From NCBI GenBank assembly GCA_031761875.1, contig CP134492.1, forward strand, positions 2,728,001-2,792,000: 64,000 bases of DNA, given 5' to 3'. Numbering within the stretch: position 1 is the first letter of the stretch; each line of letters starts with the position of its first letter. Origin of the DNA: Bacillaceae bacterium IKA-2. Its GTDB lineage: Bacteria > Bacillota > Bacilli > Bacillales > Anaerobacillaceae. Below are positions 1 to 9,942 of the stretch, piece by piece. Under the pieces are notes generated by a model. It had not been told where the DNA came from. It did no database searches and worked only from the letters and a program-made list of their open reading frames with translations. The position numbers were made by a program, and so were the translations under genes.

Positions 1-1902
1 TTCACCTTTACGAATAACAATAATGGAGTGGTATGAGTCTTGTTTCAGTGTTTTTGGTACATCAAAAAAGTCAGTTAAGTTAATAAGCGGTATAATATTT
101 CCTCTGAAATCAATTACTTTTTGATTATGTGCAGCTAAGATGTCTTTATCTTTTACAATAGCTGTTTCAATAATTGTTGAAAGTGGAATTGCATATTTCT
201 CCTTTTGTACTTCAACAAGCATGACAGAAATTATCGACAATGTTAACGGCAATTGAATTGAGAATGTCGTTCCTTCTCCCAAAACTGAATCAACCGCAAC
301 ATGACCACCAAGCGATTCAATTTTATTTTTAACTACATCTAAACCTACTCCACGCCCAGAGACATCTGAAATTACATCCACTGTACTAAACCCTGAGGAG
401 AACAACAATTCATATACTTGCTTATCTGTTAAATTATGTCCGTTTTCTTCTGAAACGACACCAGACTCAATCGCTTTTTTCAGTACCTTATCTCGATTTA
501 TTCCTGCACCATCATCCGAAACCTCAATGAACACGTGGTTCCCACTATGATAAGCCTTCAATGTAATCTTACCTTCATCACTTTTTTCAGCATTTTGCCG
601 CTGCTCTGGTTTTTCTACACCGTGGTCAATGGAATTTCTTAGTAAGTGAACAAGAGGGTCTCCAATTTCATCAATAACTGTACGATCTAGTTCAGTTTCT
701 GCACCGATAATTTCTAAGTTTACCTTCTTATTCAAATCTTTAGCTAAGGCTCGAATCATCCTTGGAAAACGATTGAAAACTTGTTCCACGGGTACCATTC
801 TCATATTTAAGATAATACTTTGGAGGTCACCAGAGATTCTTGACATATGTTCGACTGTTTCGGTTAGTTCTGAGCTTTTTAAATCACTAGCTATTTGCTC
901 TAATCTACCTCGATCAATAACTAATTCTTCAAATAAATTCATTAAAATATCGAGTCTTTCAATATTTACACGAATTGTTTTGCTTCCAGGACTATGTACT
1001 TTTTCCTTATTCGAAGTTGTTTCAACTGAATTGTTTTGTTTTTGTCTTTTTGTGGGCGCTTGTTGAGCTGTTTCTTTTTTAGTTTCCTCTATATGTACCT
1101 CGCTGTCGATTGTTTTTCGTTTGTAGGATTCTAAGTCTAACGTTATAACTGCTACTTTCTCAACCTCAGAAACTTTTAAAATACGATTACGAACATCATC
1201 ATTTGTCTCTTTTGTAATAAGTGTAACCGTAAATTCAAGATCAAAATTTTCTTCTTCTAATGCATCCACAGTTGGTGTCGATTTGATAACTTCACCGATT
1301 TGCTCTAACACTTGAAAAATCATATAAACACGAGCAGCTTTTAAAATACAATCTTCTCGTAATGAAATTTTTATTTGATTAGCATTAAATCCTTGTTCAG
1401 TTGCTTGGGATAAAACTGTCACTTCAAAATCATCATATAATTCCAAACTAGCGGGTATGCCACTAATGATAGACTCTTGAGTCGAAGCCACCTCTGTTTG
1501 ATTCATATGAACACCCACAGATTCCCCTTTTTCAATTTTTTCAAATTTCGCTACTGTTTTCGTAACATCACGCTTACCGTCACCACCGCTTGCAATCGAC
1601 ATTACCATTGCTTCTAGATCGTCAACTGATTCAAAAACTACATCTAAAATTTCCGTTGAGACGAAAATTTTATGATTCCTTATTCCATCAAGAACATTTT
1701 CCATGATATGTGTTAAGCTAGCTAAATCTTCATAACCCATCGTTGCAGCCATACCTTTTAGCGTATGGGCAGAACGGAAAATTTCATTTACAATTGCCAC
1801 ATTTTCAGGTTCATTTTCTAACTTTAAAAGATTATCATTCACAGCTTGTAAATGCTCTTTACTTTCATCAATAAACATATCTAAGTACTGACTTTTATCC
1901 AT
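1..1902 (-). CDS. cheA: Chemotaxis sensor histidine kinase CheA, 3' end cut by window edge
   Basis: The frame stays open for 634 codons from an ATG at 1902 to base 1, so the C-terminus lies outside the window. CheA autophosphorylates on the P1 histidine and passes phosphate to CheY and CheB. The P1 site is visible as SAHTLKG with His46. A P2 region follows, then a dimerisation domain, the ATPase N box (HLLRNSIDHG), G1 (DDGAGI) and G2 (GRGVGLDVV) motifs, and the start of the CheW-like P5 domain. Family members are about 670-690 residues, so roughly 40-50 residues are missing. It follows cheB by 15 bases and a TAGGAGG-type site precedes the start. It is the last visible gene of the fla/che operon. 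Confidence 0.96.
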   Translation of the reverse strand, partial: MDKSQYLDMFIDESKEHLQAVNDNLLKLENEPENVAIVNEIFRSAHTLKGMAATMGYEDLASLTHIMENVLDGIRNHKIFVSTEILDVVFESVDDLEAMVMSIASGGDGKRDVTKTVAKFEKIEKGESVGVHMNQTEVASTQESIISGIPASLELYDDFEVTVLSQATEQGFNANQIKISLREDCILKAARVYMIFQVLEQIGEVIKSTPTVDALEEENFDLEFTVTLITKETNDDVRNRILKVSEVEKVAVITLDLESYKRKTIDSEVHIEETKKETAQQAPTKRQKQNNSVETTSNKEKVHSPGSKTIRVNIERLDILMNLFEELVIDRGRLEQIASDLKSSELTETVEHMSRISGDLQSIILNMRMVPVEQVFNRFPRMIRALAKDLNKKVNLEIIGAETELDRTVIDEIGDPLVHLLRNSIDHGVEKPEQRQNAEKSDEGKITLKAYHSGNHVFIEVSDDGAGINRDKVLKKAIESGVVSEENGHNLTDKQVYELLFSSGFSTVDVISDVSGRGVGLDVVKNKIESLGGHVAVDSVLGEGTTFSIQLPLTLSIISVMLVEVQKEKYAIPLSTIIETAIVKDKDILAAHNQKVIDFRGNIIPLINLTDFFDVPKTLKQDSYHSIIVIRKGE

Positions 1903-1917
1903 GATTTAGACCTCCTA

Positions 1918-2970
1918 TCAACAATATCTTTCAATGGCCGAGGCAATTTCATCCAAATGAACTACTTCATCTACTTTGTTCGTTTTTATTGCTGCACGGG
2001 GCATCCCAAAAACGACTGCCGATTCTTCGGATTCTACAATTGCAACAACCCCTTTATTTTTTTTCAGTTTCAGTAATCCTTTTGTTCCATCTGAACCCAT
2101 ACCTGTCATAATAACGGTAATAATTGAATGATCCCTAATAGAAGCTAATGAACTGAACATCGTATCGACTGCGGGCCTGTGACCATTTTCTGGTGGAGAT
2201 TGATCTAGCTGTATTGCCACGCTTGTCCCTATACTCCTTACTTTTAAATGGTATCCTCCAGGCGCAATATAGGCAACACCCTTTTTGATAATTTCACCAT
2301 CTTCAGCTTCTTTCACTCTTATTTTCGATAAACTATTTATTCGTGCAGCTAATGATTTGGTGAAACCCGCAGGCATATGCTGAACAATTAAAATCGGTGC
2401 ATTTAGACCCTCAGACAGCTTTGTCAGAACTTGAGTCAACGCTTTGGGACCTCCTGTAGAGGTACCAATAGCAACAATCTTCTTTTCTAGTAATTCGATT
2501 GGCTGTTTTTGCTTTAATGATAATTTGCTAAGTCGCAACGTTTTTTGCTGTTGAGTTTGAAATAGCTTCGATAGTTTTACATTTGCACAAATAATTACTT
2601 TTTCAATAAGTTCAGTTTGGACATTACGCAAATCAAGAGATATTGGTCCAGATGGCTTAGCGATAAATTCAATTGCTCCATAAGACATCGCTAAAACCGT
2701 ATTTTCTGCTCCTACTGTTGTTGTACTACTTACCATTATGACGGGCTTTGGCTTCGTTTTCATAATTAATTTAAGCGCTTCAAGACCATTCATAATCGGC
2801 ATTTCAATGTCAAGAGTCACAACATCCGGATCGAGTTGACTGATTTTTTCTAGAGCATCCTGTCCGTTTCTTGCTGATGCAACCACTTGAATGCGATTAT
2901 CCTCTTCTAAAAGATCCGTTATCATCTTTCTCATGAAGGCAGAATCATCAACAACGAGTACTCGAATCAA
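1918..2970 (-). CDS. cheB: Chemotaxis response regulator and protein-glutamate methylesterase CheB
   Basis: CheB removes methyl groups from (or deamidates) chemoreceptor glutamates when phosphorylated by CheA. The receiver domain begins IRVLVVDDSAF and has the phospho-acceptor Asp54 in TLDIEMP. The catalytic domain shows the serine motif GTSTGGPK, the histidine motif VQHMPAGF and the aspartate motif GMGSDGTKG. I prefer the TTG at 2970, which lies 9 bases after AAAAAAGGAG, giving 350 residues starting MIRVLVV; an in-frame TTG at 2979 touches the ribosome site and would be too close. It sits between flhG and cheA in the same operon. Confidence 0.95.
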   Translation of the reverse strand: MIRVLVVDDSAFMRKMITDLLEEDNRIQVVASARNGQDALEKISQLDPDVVTLDIEMPIMNGLEALKLIMKTKPKPVIMVSSTTTVGAENTVLAMSYGAIEFIAKPSGPISLDLRNVQTELIEKVIICANVKLSKLFQTQQQKTLRLSKLSLKQKQPIELLEKKIVAIGTSTGGPKALTQVLTKLSEGLNAPILIVQHMPAGFTKSLAARINSLSKIRVKEAEDGEIIKKGVAYIAPGGYHLKVRSIGTSVAIQLDQSPPENGHRPAVDTMFSSLASIRDHSIITVIMTGMGSDGTKGLLKLKKNKGVVAIVESEESAVVFGMPRAAIKTNKVDEVVHLDEIASAIERYC

Positions 2971-2993
2971 GCTGTCCAACTCCTTTTTTATTG

Positions 2994-3866
2994 TTAGGTT
3001 ATCTTTTCTGTAAAGTATTTTTTAAACTTTTTGATAAACATTGAAAAAGGACGATTTATTTCTTCTCGCTTTTCCCCTGTATACTTTAAGGCAATTTCTT
3101 TAATAGCGTTTGTTGACTTACTATCAGGTGCATATAGCACAAACGGAATTTGTGCCTTTACGGCTTTTATAACAATTGGGTCATTTGGAATAATTCCAAT
3201 TAGTCTGACTTCTTTTTTTAAAAATTGTTTGGTCACTAATTTCAAATTTCCAAATGTTTTCGTACCCTCAGATATAGAATCCACTCGATTAATAAGCAAG
3301 GATATTGGGACTTCTCTATCCTTTATTTGAATATATTTTATCATCGCGTATGCATCTGTCACAGAAGTAGGCTCAGGAGTTGTCACAACAATAACTTCAT
3401 TTGCCGATAAAACAAACTGCAAACCATCTTTTGAAACACCAGCCCCCATATCGAAAATAATATAATCATATTTACCATTAATAAGTTCTAATTGCTCTGT
3501 GAATCTTGAAAATTTTTGGGGATTAAGCTGAAACATCGAGCTTAAACCCGAACCACCGGCTACAAAAGAGATTTTTCCAGGTCCTTCTTCAATAATATCC
3601 CACATACTTAGCTCATTTTCAATCATATCTATAACACTGTGCTTTGAAGATACTCCCATTAAAATATCTACATTCGCCATCCCAATGTCTAAATCAAAAA
3701 CAATCACTTTTTTACCTATTTTTGTCAGTTCTATAGCGAAATTTAAGGAAAAGTTTGATTTTCCTACTCCACCTTTACCACTAACAACTGCCAATACATG
3801 GGTAGTTGTTAACTCTTCGTTTGCCATATGTAACATCCGTCGTAAGTTCTTTGCTTGATCATTCAT
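2994..3866 (-). CDS. flhG: Flagellar number regulator FlhG (MinD/ParA-like ATPase, YlxH)
   Basis: FlhG is a MinD-type ATPase that works with FlhF to set flagellar number and placement and to help C-ring assembly. The deviant Walker A is VVSGKGGVGKSN, followed by DLDIGMANVD (switch) and YIIFDMGAG (Walker B region). The ATG at 3866 is chosen because GAGG lies 9 bases before it; ATG and TTG codons further upstream (to 3881) overlap flhF more and have worse spacing. That start gives 290 residues and an 8-base overlap with flhF. An N-terminal DQAKNLRRM stretch resembles the FlhF-activating peptide of the family. Confidence 0.93.
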   Translation of the reverse strand: MNDQAKNLRRMLHMANEELTTTHVLAVVSGKGGVGKSNFSLNFAIELTKIGKKVIVFDLDIGMANVDILMGVSSKHSVIDMIENELSMWDIIEEGPGKISFVAGGSGLSSMFQLNPQKFSRFTEQLELINGKYDYIIFDMGAGVSKDGLQFVLSANEVIVVTTPEPTSVTDAYAMIKYIQIKDREVPISLLINRVDSISEGTKTFGNLKLVTKQFLKKEVRLIGIIPNDPIVIKAVKAQIPFVLYAPDSKSTNAIKEIALKYTGEKREEINRPFSMFIKKFKKYFTEKIT

Positions 3867-5019
3867 AGCCATCAACCTCAAGTATACTATTTACAATTTC
3901 ATTAGCAGAACCTTCAGAGATATCATCAGGTACACTTTGACCATTTGTAATATAAGATACACCAACGTTATACTCGTGAACGAGATTAATCATTGCTCCT
4001 CTTGAAAATGTTTCATCTTTTTTTGTGAAAATAACTTTATTAATGTTGATCTTAGAAAACTGTTCATAGATTGTTACCATGTCTCGATATTTTGATGTTA
4101 AAGCAAGAACTAGATATGTTTCCATTTCTTCATTAAAATCAATCACTTTTTTTAGCTCATCAATATAAAGTTGATTCAAAAAATTTCTCCCGGCTGAATC
4201 AATTACTACTAAGTCATACGAAGCGAATTTTTCCTTGGCCTCTTTAAAGTCGTCTATTGAATAAGCAATCTCAACTGGTACATTTAAAATTTTGGCATAC
4301 GTTTTTAGTTGATCGATAGCAGCAATTCGAAATGTATCTGTAGTAATAAAGGCAACTTTCTTCTTATGCTTTAACACACAATGGGCCGCAATTTTAGCGA
4401 TAGTTGTTGTTTTACCAACTCCAGTAGGACCAACAAGGTTTAAGAACTTTTTATTAAACTTGAACCCACCCATTTCATCCCAACTAACTGAATCAGTTAG
4501 TAAATCTTTTGCCCACTTGGTAATTTCCAGATCATTAAAAGATTCCTTATCTTGAATATACCATTTTTTTAATAGCTTTTTCATTACTTCATTTCGAATG
4601 GTAGGTAAAACATCTTGGTCAATTAGTAGTTGATTCATTTTTCTCAATGGTTCGGGATAGTCATCAAATTGAGTATTGATCGAACTAGATATTCCGTTAA
4701 CAATATGTTTTAATGCCTTTACCTCCGCTAATAAAGTTTCATCTTTCGCCACTTGGTTTACTTTACCGCTGTTTACCTCTTTTTGAACTACTTTGTTAGA
4801 TGGCGTCGCTTTTGCTTGCTTTTTTGGGATTTGCCTTCTAACTGTAGGTGCAGTATCAATAGCAGCAATTACTTCAATATTCTTTTTTGTAAAAAAACCT
4901 AAAAATCCACCTGTATTCACTGCTTTAGAGTTCAAAATAACAGCATCACCACCTAATTCAAGGCGGATTTTTTTCATTGCTTCAGACATTGATTCAGCAA
5001 CAAATTTTTTAACCTTCAC
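3859..5019 (-). CDS. flhF: Flagellar SRP-family GTPase FlhF
   Basis: FlhF is the third SRP-type GTPase besides Ffh and FtsY and directs where flagella form. A basic, low-complexity N-terminal region (residues 1-110) precedes the NG domain. The P-loop [10 protein letters not shown] is near residues 197-206, then DTFRIAAIDQL and DSAGR. The start is a GTG at 5019 behind GGGGTGGTG, and it shares one base with the flhA stop (TAGTG), which suggests translational coupling. Length is 386 residues, slightly longer than the B. subtilis protein. Confidence 0.95.
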   Translation of the reverse strand: MKVKKFVAESMSEAMKKIRLELGGDAVILNSKAVNTGGFLGFFTKKNIEVIAAIDTAPTVRRQIPKKQAKATPSNKVVQKEVNSGKVNQVAKDETLLAEVKALKHIVNGISSSINTQFDDYPEPLRKMNQLLIDQDVLPTIRNEVMKKLLKKWYIQDKESFNDLEITKWAKDLLTDSVSWDEMGGFKFNKKFLNLVGPTGVGKTTTIAKIAAHCVLKHKKKVAFITTDTFRIAAIDQLKTYAKILNVPVEIAYSIDDFKEAKEKFASYDLVVIDSAGRNFLNQLYIDELKKVIDFNEEMETYLVLALTSKYRDMVTIYEQFSKININKVIFTKKDETFSRGAMINLVHEYNVGVSYITNGQSVPDDISEGSANEIVNSILEVDGYE

Positions 5020-7055
5020 TATAAATTCACCACCCCTACACTCTGAACCTCAATAGTTGGTTCAAGTTCATTATAAGATAAAACTGGTACATGAGGTAAA
5101 TATCGTTCAAGAAGATTCCTGATATAGATCCTGACAGCTGGGGAACAAAGGAGAATCGGCATTTGTCCCATTTCGCTCATTCGTTCAACTTCATAAAGTA
5201 CCGCATCAATAATTCCTTGAGAGTCATTAGGATCCAAAGCTAAGAAATTTCCGTGCTCAGATTGTTGAACACCTTCAGCAATCTTTTTTTCTAATGATCC
5301 ACTCGTTGTTATCACATAAAGCGGTTCTCCAGGATTTGCATATTGTTTAGTAATTTGCCGTGAAAGTGCTTGACGTACATATTCTGTAATCAAATTGGTG
5401 TCTTTTGTCATTTGCCCATAATCAGCCAATGTTTCAAAGATAATCGGCAAATTTCGAATCGAAACTTTCTCTTTCAGTAAACTAGCTAAAACTTTTTGAA
5501 CTTCACCAGTAGATAAGGGGTTTGGCGTAACATCTTCTACTAAAGTTGGATATGCTTCTTTTAAATGATCAATCAATTGCTTTGTTTCTTGTCTTCCTAG
5601 CAGTTCATGGGCGTGGCGCTTAATGACTTCCGTTAGGTGGGTGGATACTACTGACGGCGGGTCAACAACTGTATAACCTGATAACTCAGCCTGTTCTTTC
5701 ATTTCCTCACTAATCCATAGTGCAGACATCCCAAAAGCTGGTTCAACTGTTTCAATACCAATAATCGTATCATCGTCTACTCCAGGACTCATTGCCATAA
5801 AGTGATCAAGTAATAATTCCCCTTTTGTCACTTCGTTCCCTTTGATTTTTATTGAATATTCATTTGGCTGTAATTGAATGTTATCTCGAATCCGAATGAC
5901 TGGAACAATTAATCCTAACTCAATTGCTAATTGTCTGCGAATCATGACAACACGATCTAATAAATCTCCACCTTGATTTGTATCTGCTAACGGAATAAGT
6001 CCATACCCAAACTCAAATTCAATTGGGTCTACTTGTAGAAGGTTTACAACACTTTCAGGAGACCTCAGATCATCACCAGCTTCTTCTTCTGTTGCCGCTT
6101 CCTCAATATCAGCTAAAGCCTTATCTTCTTTCTTAAGCAGTAAAAATCCACCGACAATTAAAAATCCTGAAATCGGTATTGTTAAAATTAAATTAATCGG
6201 CGTTATAAAGCCAAGTAAAGCAATTGTTCCACCAGCGATATAAAGCATTCTTGGGTAAGCTAATAACTGCGCAGCAATATCGTCACCTAGATTGCCGTCC
6301 GAAGATCCCCTGGTCACAACAATTCCAGTCGCAGTTGAAATTAACAAGGCTGGGATTTGACTGACAAGTCCGTCTCCTACCGTTAAGAGCGTATATTTAC
6401 TTGCCGCATCACCTATCGACATCCCAAGTTGCATCATTCCAATAATAAGACCAAAAATAATATTTATAATAACAATAATAATACCCGCGATTGCATCACC
6501 TTTAACAAATTTACTAGCTCCGTCCATTGATCCGAAAAAGTCTGCTTCTCGTTCTATTTTCAAACGACGTTCCTTCGCTTCAATATCAGAAATCATTCCC
6601 GCGTTTAAGTCAGCATCAATACTCATTTGCTTACCTGGCATTGCGTCTAACGTAAACCTAGCGCCAACTTCAGAAACACGCTCAGCACCTTTGGTAATAA
6701 CGACAAACTGGATAATGATTAAAATTAAAAAGACAACAAATCCAACAAGGGCATTCCCACCAACAACGAAGGAACCAAATGTATCGATAACATTACCAGC
6801 TTCACCTGATCCAAGAATTGACCTGGTCGTTGAAACATTCAGGCCAAGTCTAAATAACGTTACGAGCAATAGTAATGTCGGAAAAATAGAAAACTGTAAA
6901 GGGTCTTTCGTATTCATCGCTACTAAAATAATTAGTAAGGCAAGAGAAATATTAGCAATGATTAAAACATCCAGCATACCAGGAGGCAGAGGGATAATAA
7001 GCATGACGACTATCAAGATTACTGTGAGTAATACACTTAAGTCTTTTATTGACAT
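5019..7055 (-). CDS. flhA: Flagellar type III export gate protein FlhA
   Basis: FlhA is the large export-gate component that forms the cytoplasmic nonameric ring and couples proton flow to export. The N-terminal half (about 1-310) holds the hydrophobic membrane segments and the conserved loop with SEVGARFTLDAMPGKQMSID; the C-terminal half is the soluble substrate-docking domain. At 678 residues it has the usual length. GGAGAGAAATAG precedes the ATG. It is separated from flhB by 65 bases that contain a degenerate palindromic repeat (family E) and abuts flhF. Confidence 0.97.
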   Translation of the reverse strand: MSIKDLSVLLTVILIVVMLIIPLPPGMLDVLIIANISLALLIILVAMNTKDPLQFSIFPTLLLLVTLFRLGLNVSTTRSILGSGEAGNVIDTFGSFVVGGNALVGFVVFLILIIIQFVVITKGAERVSEVGARFTLDAMPGKQMSIDADLNAGMISDIEAKERRLKIEREADFFGSMDGASKFVKGDAIAGIIIVIINIIFGLIIGMMQLGMSIGDAASKYTLLTVGDGLVSQIPALLISTATGIVVTRGSSDGNLGDDIAAQLLAYPRMLYIAGGTIALLGFITPINLILTIPISGFLIVGGFLLLKKEDKALADIEEAATEEEAGDDLRSPESVVNLLQVDPIEFEFGYGLIPLADTNQGGDLLDRVVMIRRQLAIELGLIVPVIRIRDNIQLQPNEYSIKIKGNEVTKGELLLDHFMAMSPGVDDDTIIGIETVEPAFGMSALWISEEMKEQAELSGYTVVDPPSVVSTHLTEVIKRHAHELLGRQETKQLIDHLKEAYPTLVEDVTPNPLSTGEVQKVLASLLKEKVSIRNLPIIFETLADYGQMTKDTNLITEYVRQALSRQITKQYANPGEPLYVITTSGSLEKKIAEGVQQSEHGNFLALDPNDSQGIIDAVLYEVERMSEMGQMPILLCSPAVRIYIRNLLERYLPHVPVLSYNELEPTIEVQSVGVVNL

Positions 7056-7073
7056 CTATTTCTCTCCTTACCT

Positions 7074-7120
7074 CGGCTTCTCCAAAAAAACATTTGATCA
7101 GTTAGTTTCTTTACGAGGCC
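7074..7120. repeat. Degenerate family E palindromic repeat between flhB and flhA
   Basis: The segment has the same order of blocks as the 60 bp copies at 24971 and 36167: GGC end, TCTCC, A7, TTGATCAGT core, a T-rich arm and a GGCCT end. It is shorter (about 47 bp) with the right T-tract partly lost. It fits between the flhB stop and the flhA ribosome site. Confidence 0.5.
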
Positions 7121-8203
7121 TTAAACATTGTTCTTAATTCGGTAAACATATGCTAAAACCTCGGCTATTGCCTTAAACAAGTCCTCTGGCACTTCATCTC
7201 CAATTTCAGCCTGTTCATATAAAGCTCTAGCCAAAGGTCTATTTTCGACAGTTATTATTTCATTGCTATATGCAATACTTTTTATTTTTTGCGCTAAAAA
7301 ATCGACTCCTTTAGCAATGATTACTGGTGCATCCATTTTATCTCCATCATATTTCAGTGCGACAGCAAAATGAGTAGGGTTTGTAATAACAACATCGGCT
7401 TTCGGAACTTCTTGCATCATTCGTTGCATTGCCATCTGCCGCTGTTTTTCTTTAATTTTCGACTTAATTAATGGGTCACCTTCGGTTTTTTTATACTCAT
7501 CTTTTATATCTTGTTTTGACATTTTTATTTTCTTTTCATGGTCGTATTTCTGATACATATAATCCAGAACAGCTAAAAAAAGTAAAAGAATAGCGACTGC
7601 AATCCCCATATTTACAACTAGCGAAGCAACAAGGGCAAACGAATCTGCAATTGGAACTAAAGATAAAAATAATAATTCATTCATACTAATCCATAAAATC
7701 GTAACCGTTACTAAGCCAATTAAAAATATTTTTAAAATTGATTTTAGTAGTTCTACAATAGCTTTAATTGAGTAAATTCTTTTAAAACCTGCAATTGGAT
7801 CGAGTTTACTTAATTTCATCGCAATCGCTTCTGGTGCAAATAGAAATCCAACTTGTAGGTAATTACTCAGTATAGCTGCGAGAAATGCAACGGTTAAGAT
7901 TGGAGCTACAATGATAACAGCTTGGATCGTTAGCTCAATAAATAAACTTTCCACATTTTCAGGTGAGAGTGTATATAATAAAAATTCCTGAAACATATAA
8001 TTCATAAACAGAAATATTTTCTCGCCAACAAAACTCCCCACTAACCAAAGGATAATAAAAACTAATAAAAGAATTATGGCAGTATTAATATCTGAACTTT
8101 TTGCTACTTGTCCTTTTTTTCTTGTTTCTTGCTGCTTTTTCGGAGTAGCTTTTTCTGTTTTTTCTTGCGCAAAAAATTGGAGATTAACAGGTAAAAATGC
8201 CAT
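7121..8203 (-). CDS. flhB: Flagellar type III export switch protein FlhB
   Basis: FlhB controls the export switch from rod/hook to filament substrates. The N-terminus is basic and followed by four hydrophobic segments (roughly residues 30-220). The cytoplasmic domain carries the autocleavage motif NPTH in VVITNPTHFAVAL, followed by the FlhB-C tail. At 360 residues it is full length. The ATG directly follows the fliR stop (TAGATG) with GGAGGGG inside the fliR end, so it is likely coupled to fliR. Confidence 0.97.
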   Translation of the reverse strand: MAFLPVNLQFFAQEKTEKATPKKQQETRKKGQVAKSSDINTAIILLLVFIILWLVGSFVGEKIFLFMNYMFQEFLLYTLSPENVESLFIELTIQAVIIVAPILTVAFLAAILSNYLQVGFLFAPEAIAMKLSKLDPIAGFKRIYSIKAIVELLKSILKIFLIGLVTVTILWISMNELLFLSLVPIADSFALVASLVVNMGIAVAILLLFLAVLDYMYQKYDHEKKIKMSKQDIKDEYKKTEGDPLIKSKIKEKQRQMAMQRMMQEVPKADVVITNPTHFAVALKYDGDKMDAPVIIAKGVDFLAQKIKSIAYSNEIITVENRPLARALYEQAEIGDEVPEDLFKAIAEVLAYVYRIKNNV

Positions 8204-8980
8204 CTAGACCCCTCCGTAAAGCTGCATTAATGTTCTCATTGTTAAAATCATCTGCTCCACTAAATATTTAGTTACCGTAAAAAAAGCTGGCATGATAAGG
8301 ATAAGAATAAAGAAACCCACAAAAATCTTGATTGGAAATCCAATCACAAAAACGCTGACTTGAGGAACTGCTCTTCCAATCATCCCTAGGGCAACGTCAA
8401 TTAAAAACAAGCTACCGACAATCGGCATAGCCATTTGAAAGGCAATAATAAACATTGTGTTAAACGTTTTGATCACGTGCATTAGAATCTTTTCATTTCC
8501 AAAAGGTATTGTTAATTGATCTAGTGGAATGAATTGATAACTATAAAAAACTCCATCTAATAAAAGATGGTGTGCATCAATTGCAAGTAAAAATAGCAAG
8601 GCAAATGTATACAAGTAACCGCCCATTAGTGGGCTTTGTGCCCCTGTTTGTGGATCAATAACATTGGCCATCATAAAACCCATTTTCATGTCGATAAACC
8701 CGCCAGCAACTTGGATCGCATACATAAGGATCATCGCAATAAAACCAACTGTTAAACCGACAGCGACCTCTTTAAAAATTAACATGAAATAAAAATAATC
8801 AATCTCAATAATTGGTGGCTCGATCGAAAAAAACATCAACCAAGTTAAGAAAAGACCAAACCCAATTTTATGCATGGCTGGAATCGATTTATACGAAAAA
8901 AGTGGCAACGTCACTAAAAAGGCGGTTACTCTTGCAAGAATTAGTAAAAATGCTGGGAAAAATTCAAGTATTTCAAGCAT
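8204..8980 (-). CDS. fliR: Flagellar export gate protein FliR
   Basis: FliR is an inner-membrane subunit of the FliPQR export channel. The 258-residue protein is almost entirely hydrophobic, with about six membrane segments and the family stretch MKMGFMMANVIDPQTGAQSP. Its start overlaps the fliQ stop by one base (TAATG). It ends one base before flhB. Nothing suggests a defect. Confidence 0.96.
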   Translation of the reverse strand: MLEILEFFPAFLLILARVTAFLVTLPLFSYKSIPAMHKIGFGLFLTWLMFFSIEPPIIEIDYFYFMLIFKEVAVGLTVGFIAMILMYAIQVAGGFIDMKMGFMMANVIDPQTGAQSPLMGGYLYTFALLFLLAIDAHHLLLDGVFYSYQFIPLDQLTIPFGNEKILMHVIKTFNTMFIIAFQMAMPIVGSLFLIDVALGMIGRAVPQVSVFVIGFPIKIFVGFFILILIMPAFFTVTKYLVEQMILTMRTLMQLYGGV

Positions 8981-9249
8981 TACCCAACAAACCTATGTAA
9001 GTTACTGAATATTTCTTGAGCAAAATTTAACATATTTGATAACATCCAAGATCCAAATACGATTAATCCTACTAATACTCCAACAATTTTTGGTATGAAT
9101 GCTAACGTCTGCTCTTGAATCTGCGTCGTTGCTTGAAAAATACTTACCGCTAACCCAATTCCTAAGGCAAGCATAAGTAATGGACCGGCGATAATTAAAA
9201 CAGTATATACACCTTTTTCTGCCAATGAAATGATAAACTCTTGACTCAA
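8980..9249 (-). CDS. fliQ: Flagellar export gate protein FliQ
   Basis: FliQ is the small two-helix subunit of the FliPQR channel. Two hydrophobic segments flank the conserved QATTQIQEQTLAFIPKI loop. The TTG at 9249 is preferred: AAGGGTG lies 6 bases before it and the product, MSQEFIISLAEKGV, has the usual 89 residues. An in-frame GTG at 9258 would overlap the ribosome site. Confidence 0.95.
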   Translation of the reverse strand: MSQEFIISLAEKGVYTVLIIAGPLLMLALGIGLAVSIFQATTQIQEQTLAFIPKIVGVLVGLIVFGSWMLSNMLNFAQEIFSNLHRFVG

Positions 9250-9261
9250 TGAAATCACCCT

Positions 9262-9942
9262 TTAAAAACTTAATAGTAGTGACCTTATAACTAAGTACCA
9301 ACCATCGACCATTACGAAAAGAAGAATTTTAAATGGTAAGGCAATCATAACTGGGGGTAACATCATCATCCCCATGGCCATAAGGATACTCGCTACAACC
9401 ATATCAATGACAAGAAATGGAACAAAAATCATAAAGCCAATTTGAAACGCTGTTTTTAACTCACTAATTGCAAATGCAGGAACTAAAGCTGTTAATGGTA
9501 TTTCCTCTATTGAATCTGGTCTCTCCATCTCCGCATAGCCCATAAACAAGGCTAAATCCTTTTCTCGGGTATGTTTTGCCATAAAATATTTAAATGGTGT
9601 CGCTGCTTTCTCAAAAGCTTCCTCTTGTGTCAACTCTTCATTAAAAAGTGGTTGTAAGGCTGTTTCATTCACTTCTGAAAAAACTGGAGCCATAACAAAA
9701 AATGTAATAAATAATGCCAATGCTACTAACACTTGGTTTGGTGGCATTTGTTGTGTAGCCAGACCAGAACGTACAAATGATAAAACAATAATAACTCTAG
9801 TAAAACAAGTCATTAAGATTAGAATACTAGGTGCAAGCGTTAATACAGTTAGCAACAACAGTAATTGAAGCGTCGAAACTAAGTTTTGCGGGTCATCGCT
9901 GAATATATCCAATGCTGGAATAAAGCTTACTGTTGTAATCAT
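9262..9942 (-). CDS. fliP: Flagellar export gate protein FliP
   Basis: FliP forms the core pentamer of the export channel. The protein of 226 residues has an N-terminal hydrophobic segment, a periplasmic-side domain with the family motif FKYFMAKHTREKDLALF, and C-terminal segments with the conserved MGMMMLPPVMIALPFKILLF region. AAGGAGG stands before the ATG, which overlaps the fliO stop by 4 bases. Confidence 0.96.
   Translation of the reverse strand: MITTVSFIPALDIFSDDPQNLVSTLQLLLLLTVLTLAPSILILMTCFTRVIIVLSFVRSGLATQQMPPNQVLVALALFITFFVMAPVFSEVNETALQPLFNEELTQEEAFEKAATPFKYFMAKHTREKDLALFMGYAEMERPDSIEEIPLTALVPAFAISELKTAFQIGFMIFVPFLVIDMVVASILMAMGMMMLPPVMIALPFKILLFVMVDGWYLVIRSLLLSF

Noticed and set aside
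773-1066. Plus-strand ORF of 97 codons opposite cheA
   Set aside because: It is antisense to the intact CheA reading frame, lacks a ribosome site and has no recognisable protein features.
9002-9301. Minus-strand ORF overlapping fliQ and fliP
   Set aside because: A shadow frame of fliQ; composition is not protein-like and fliQ is complete.
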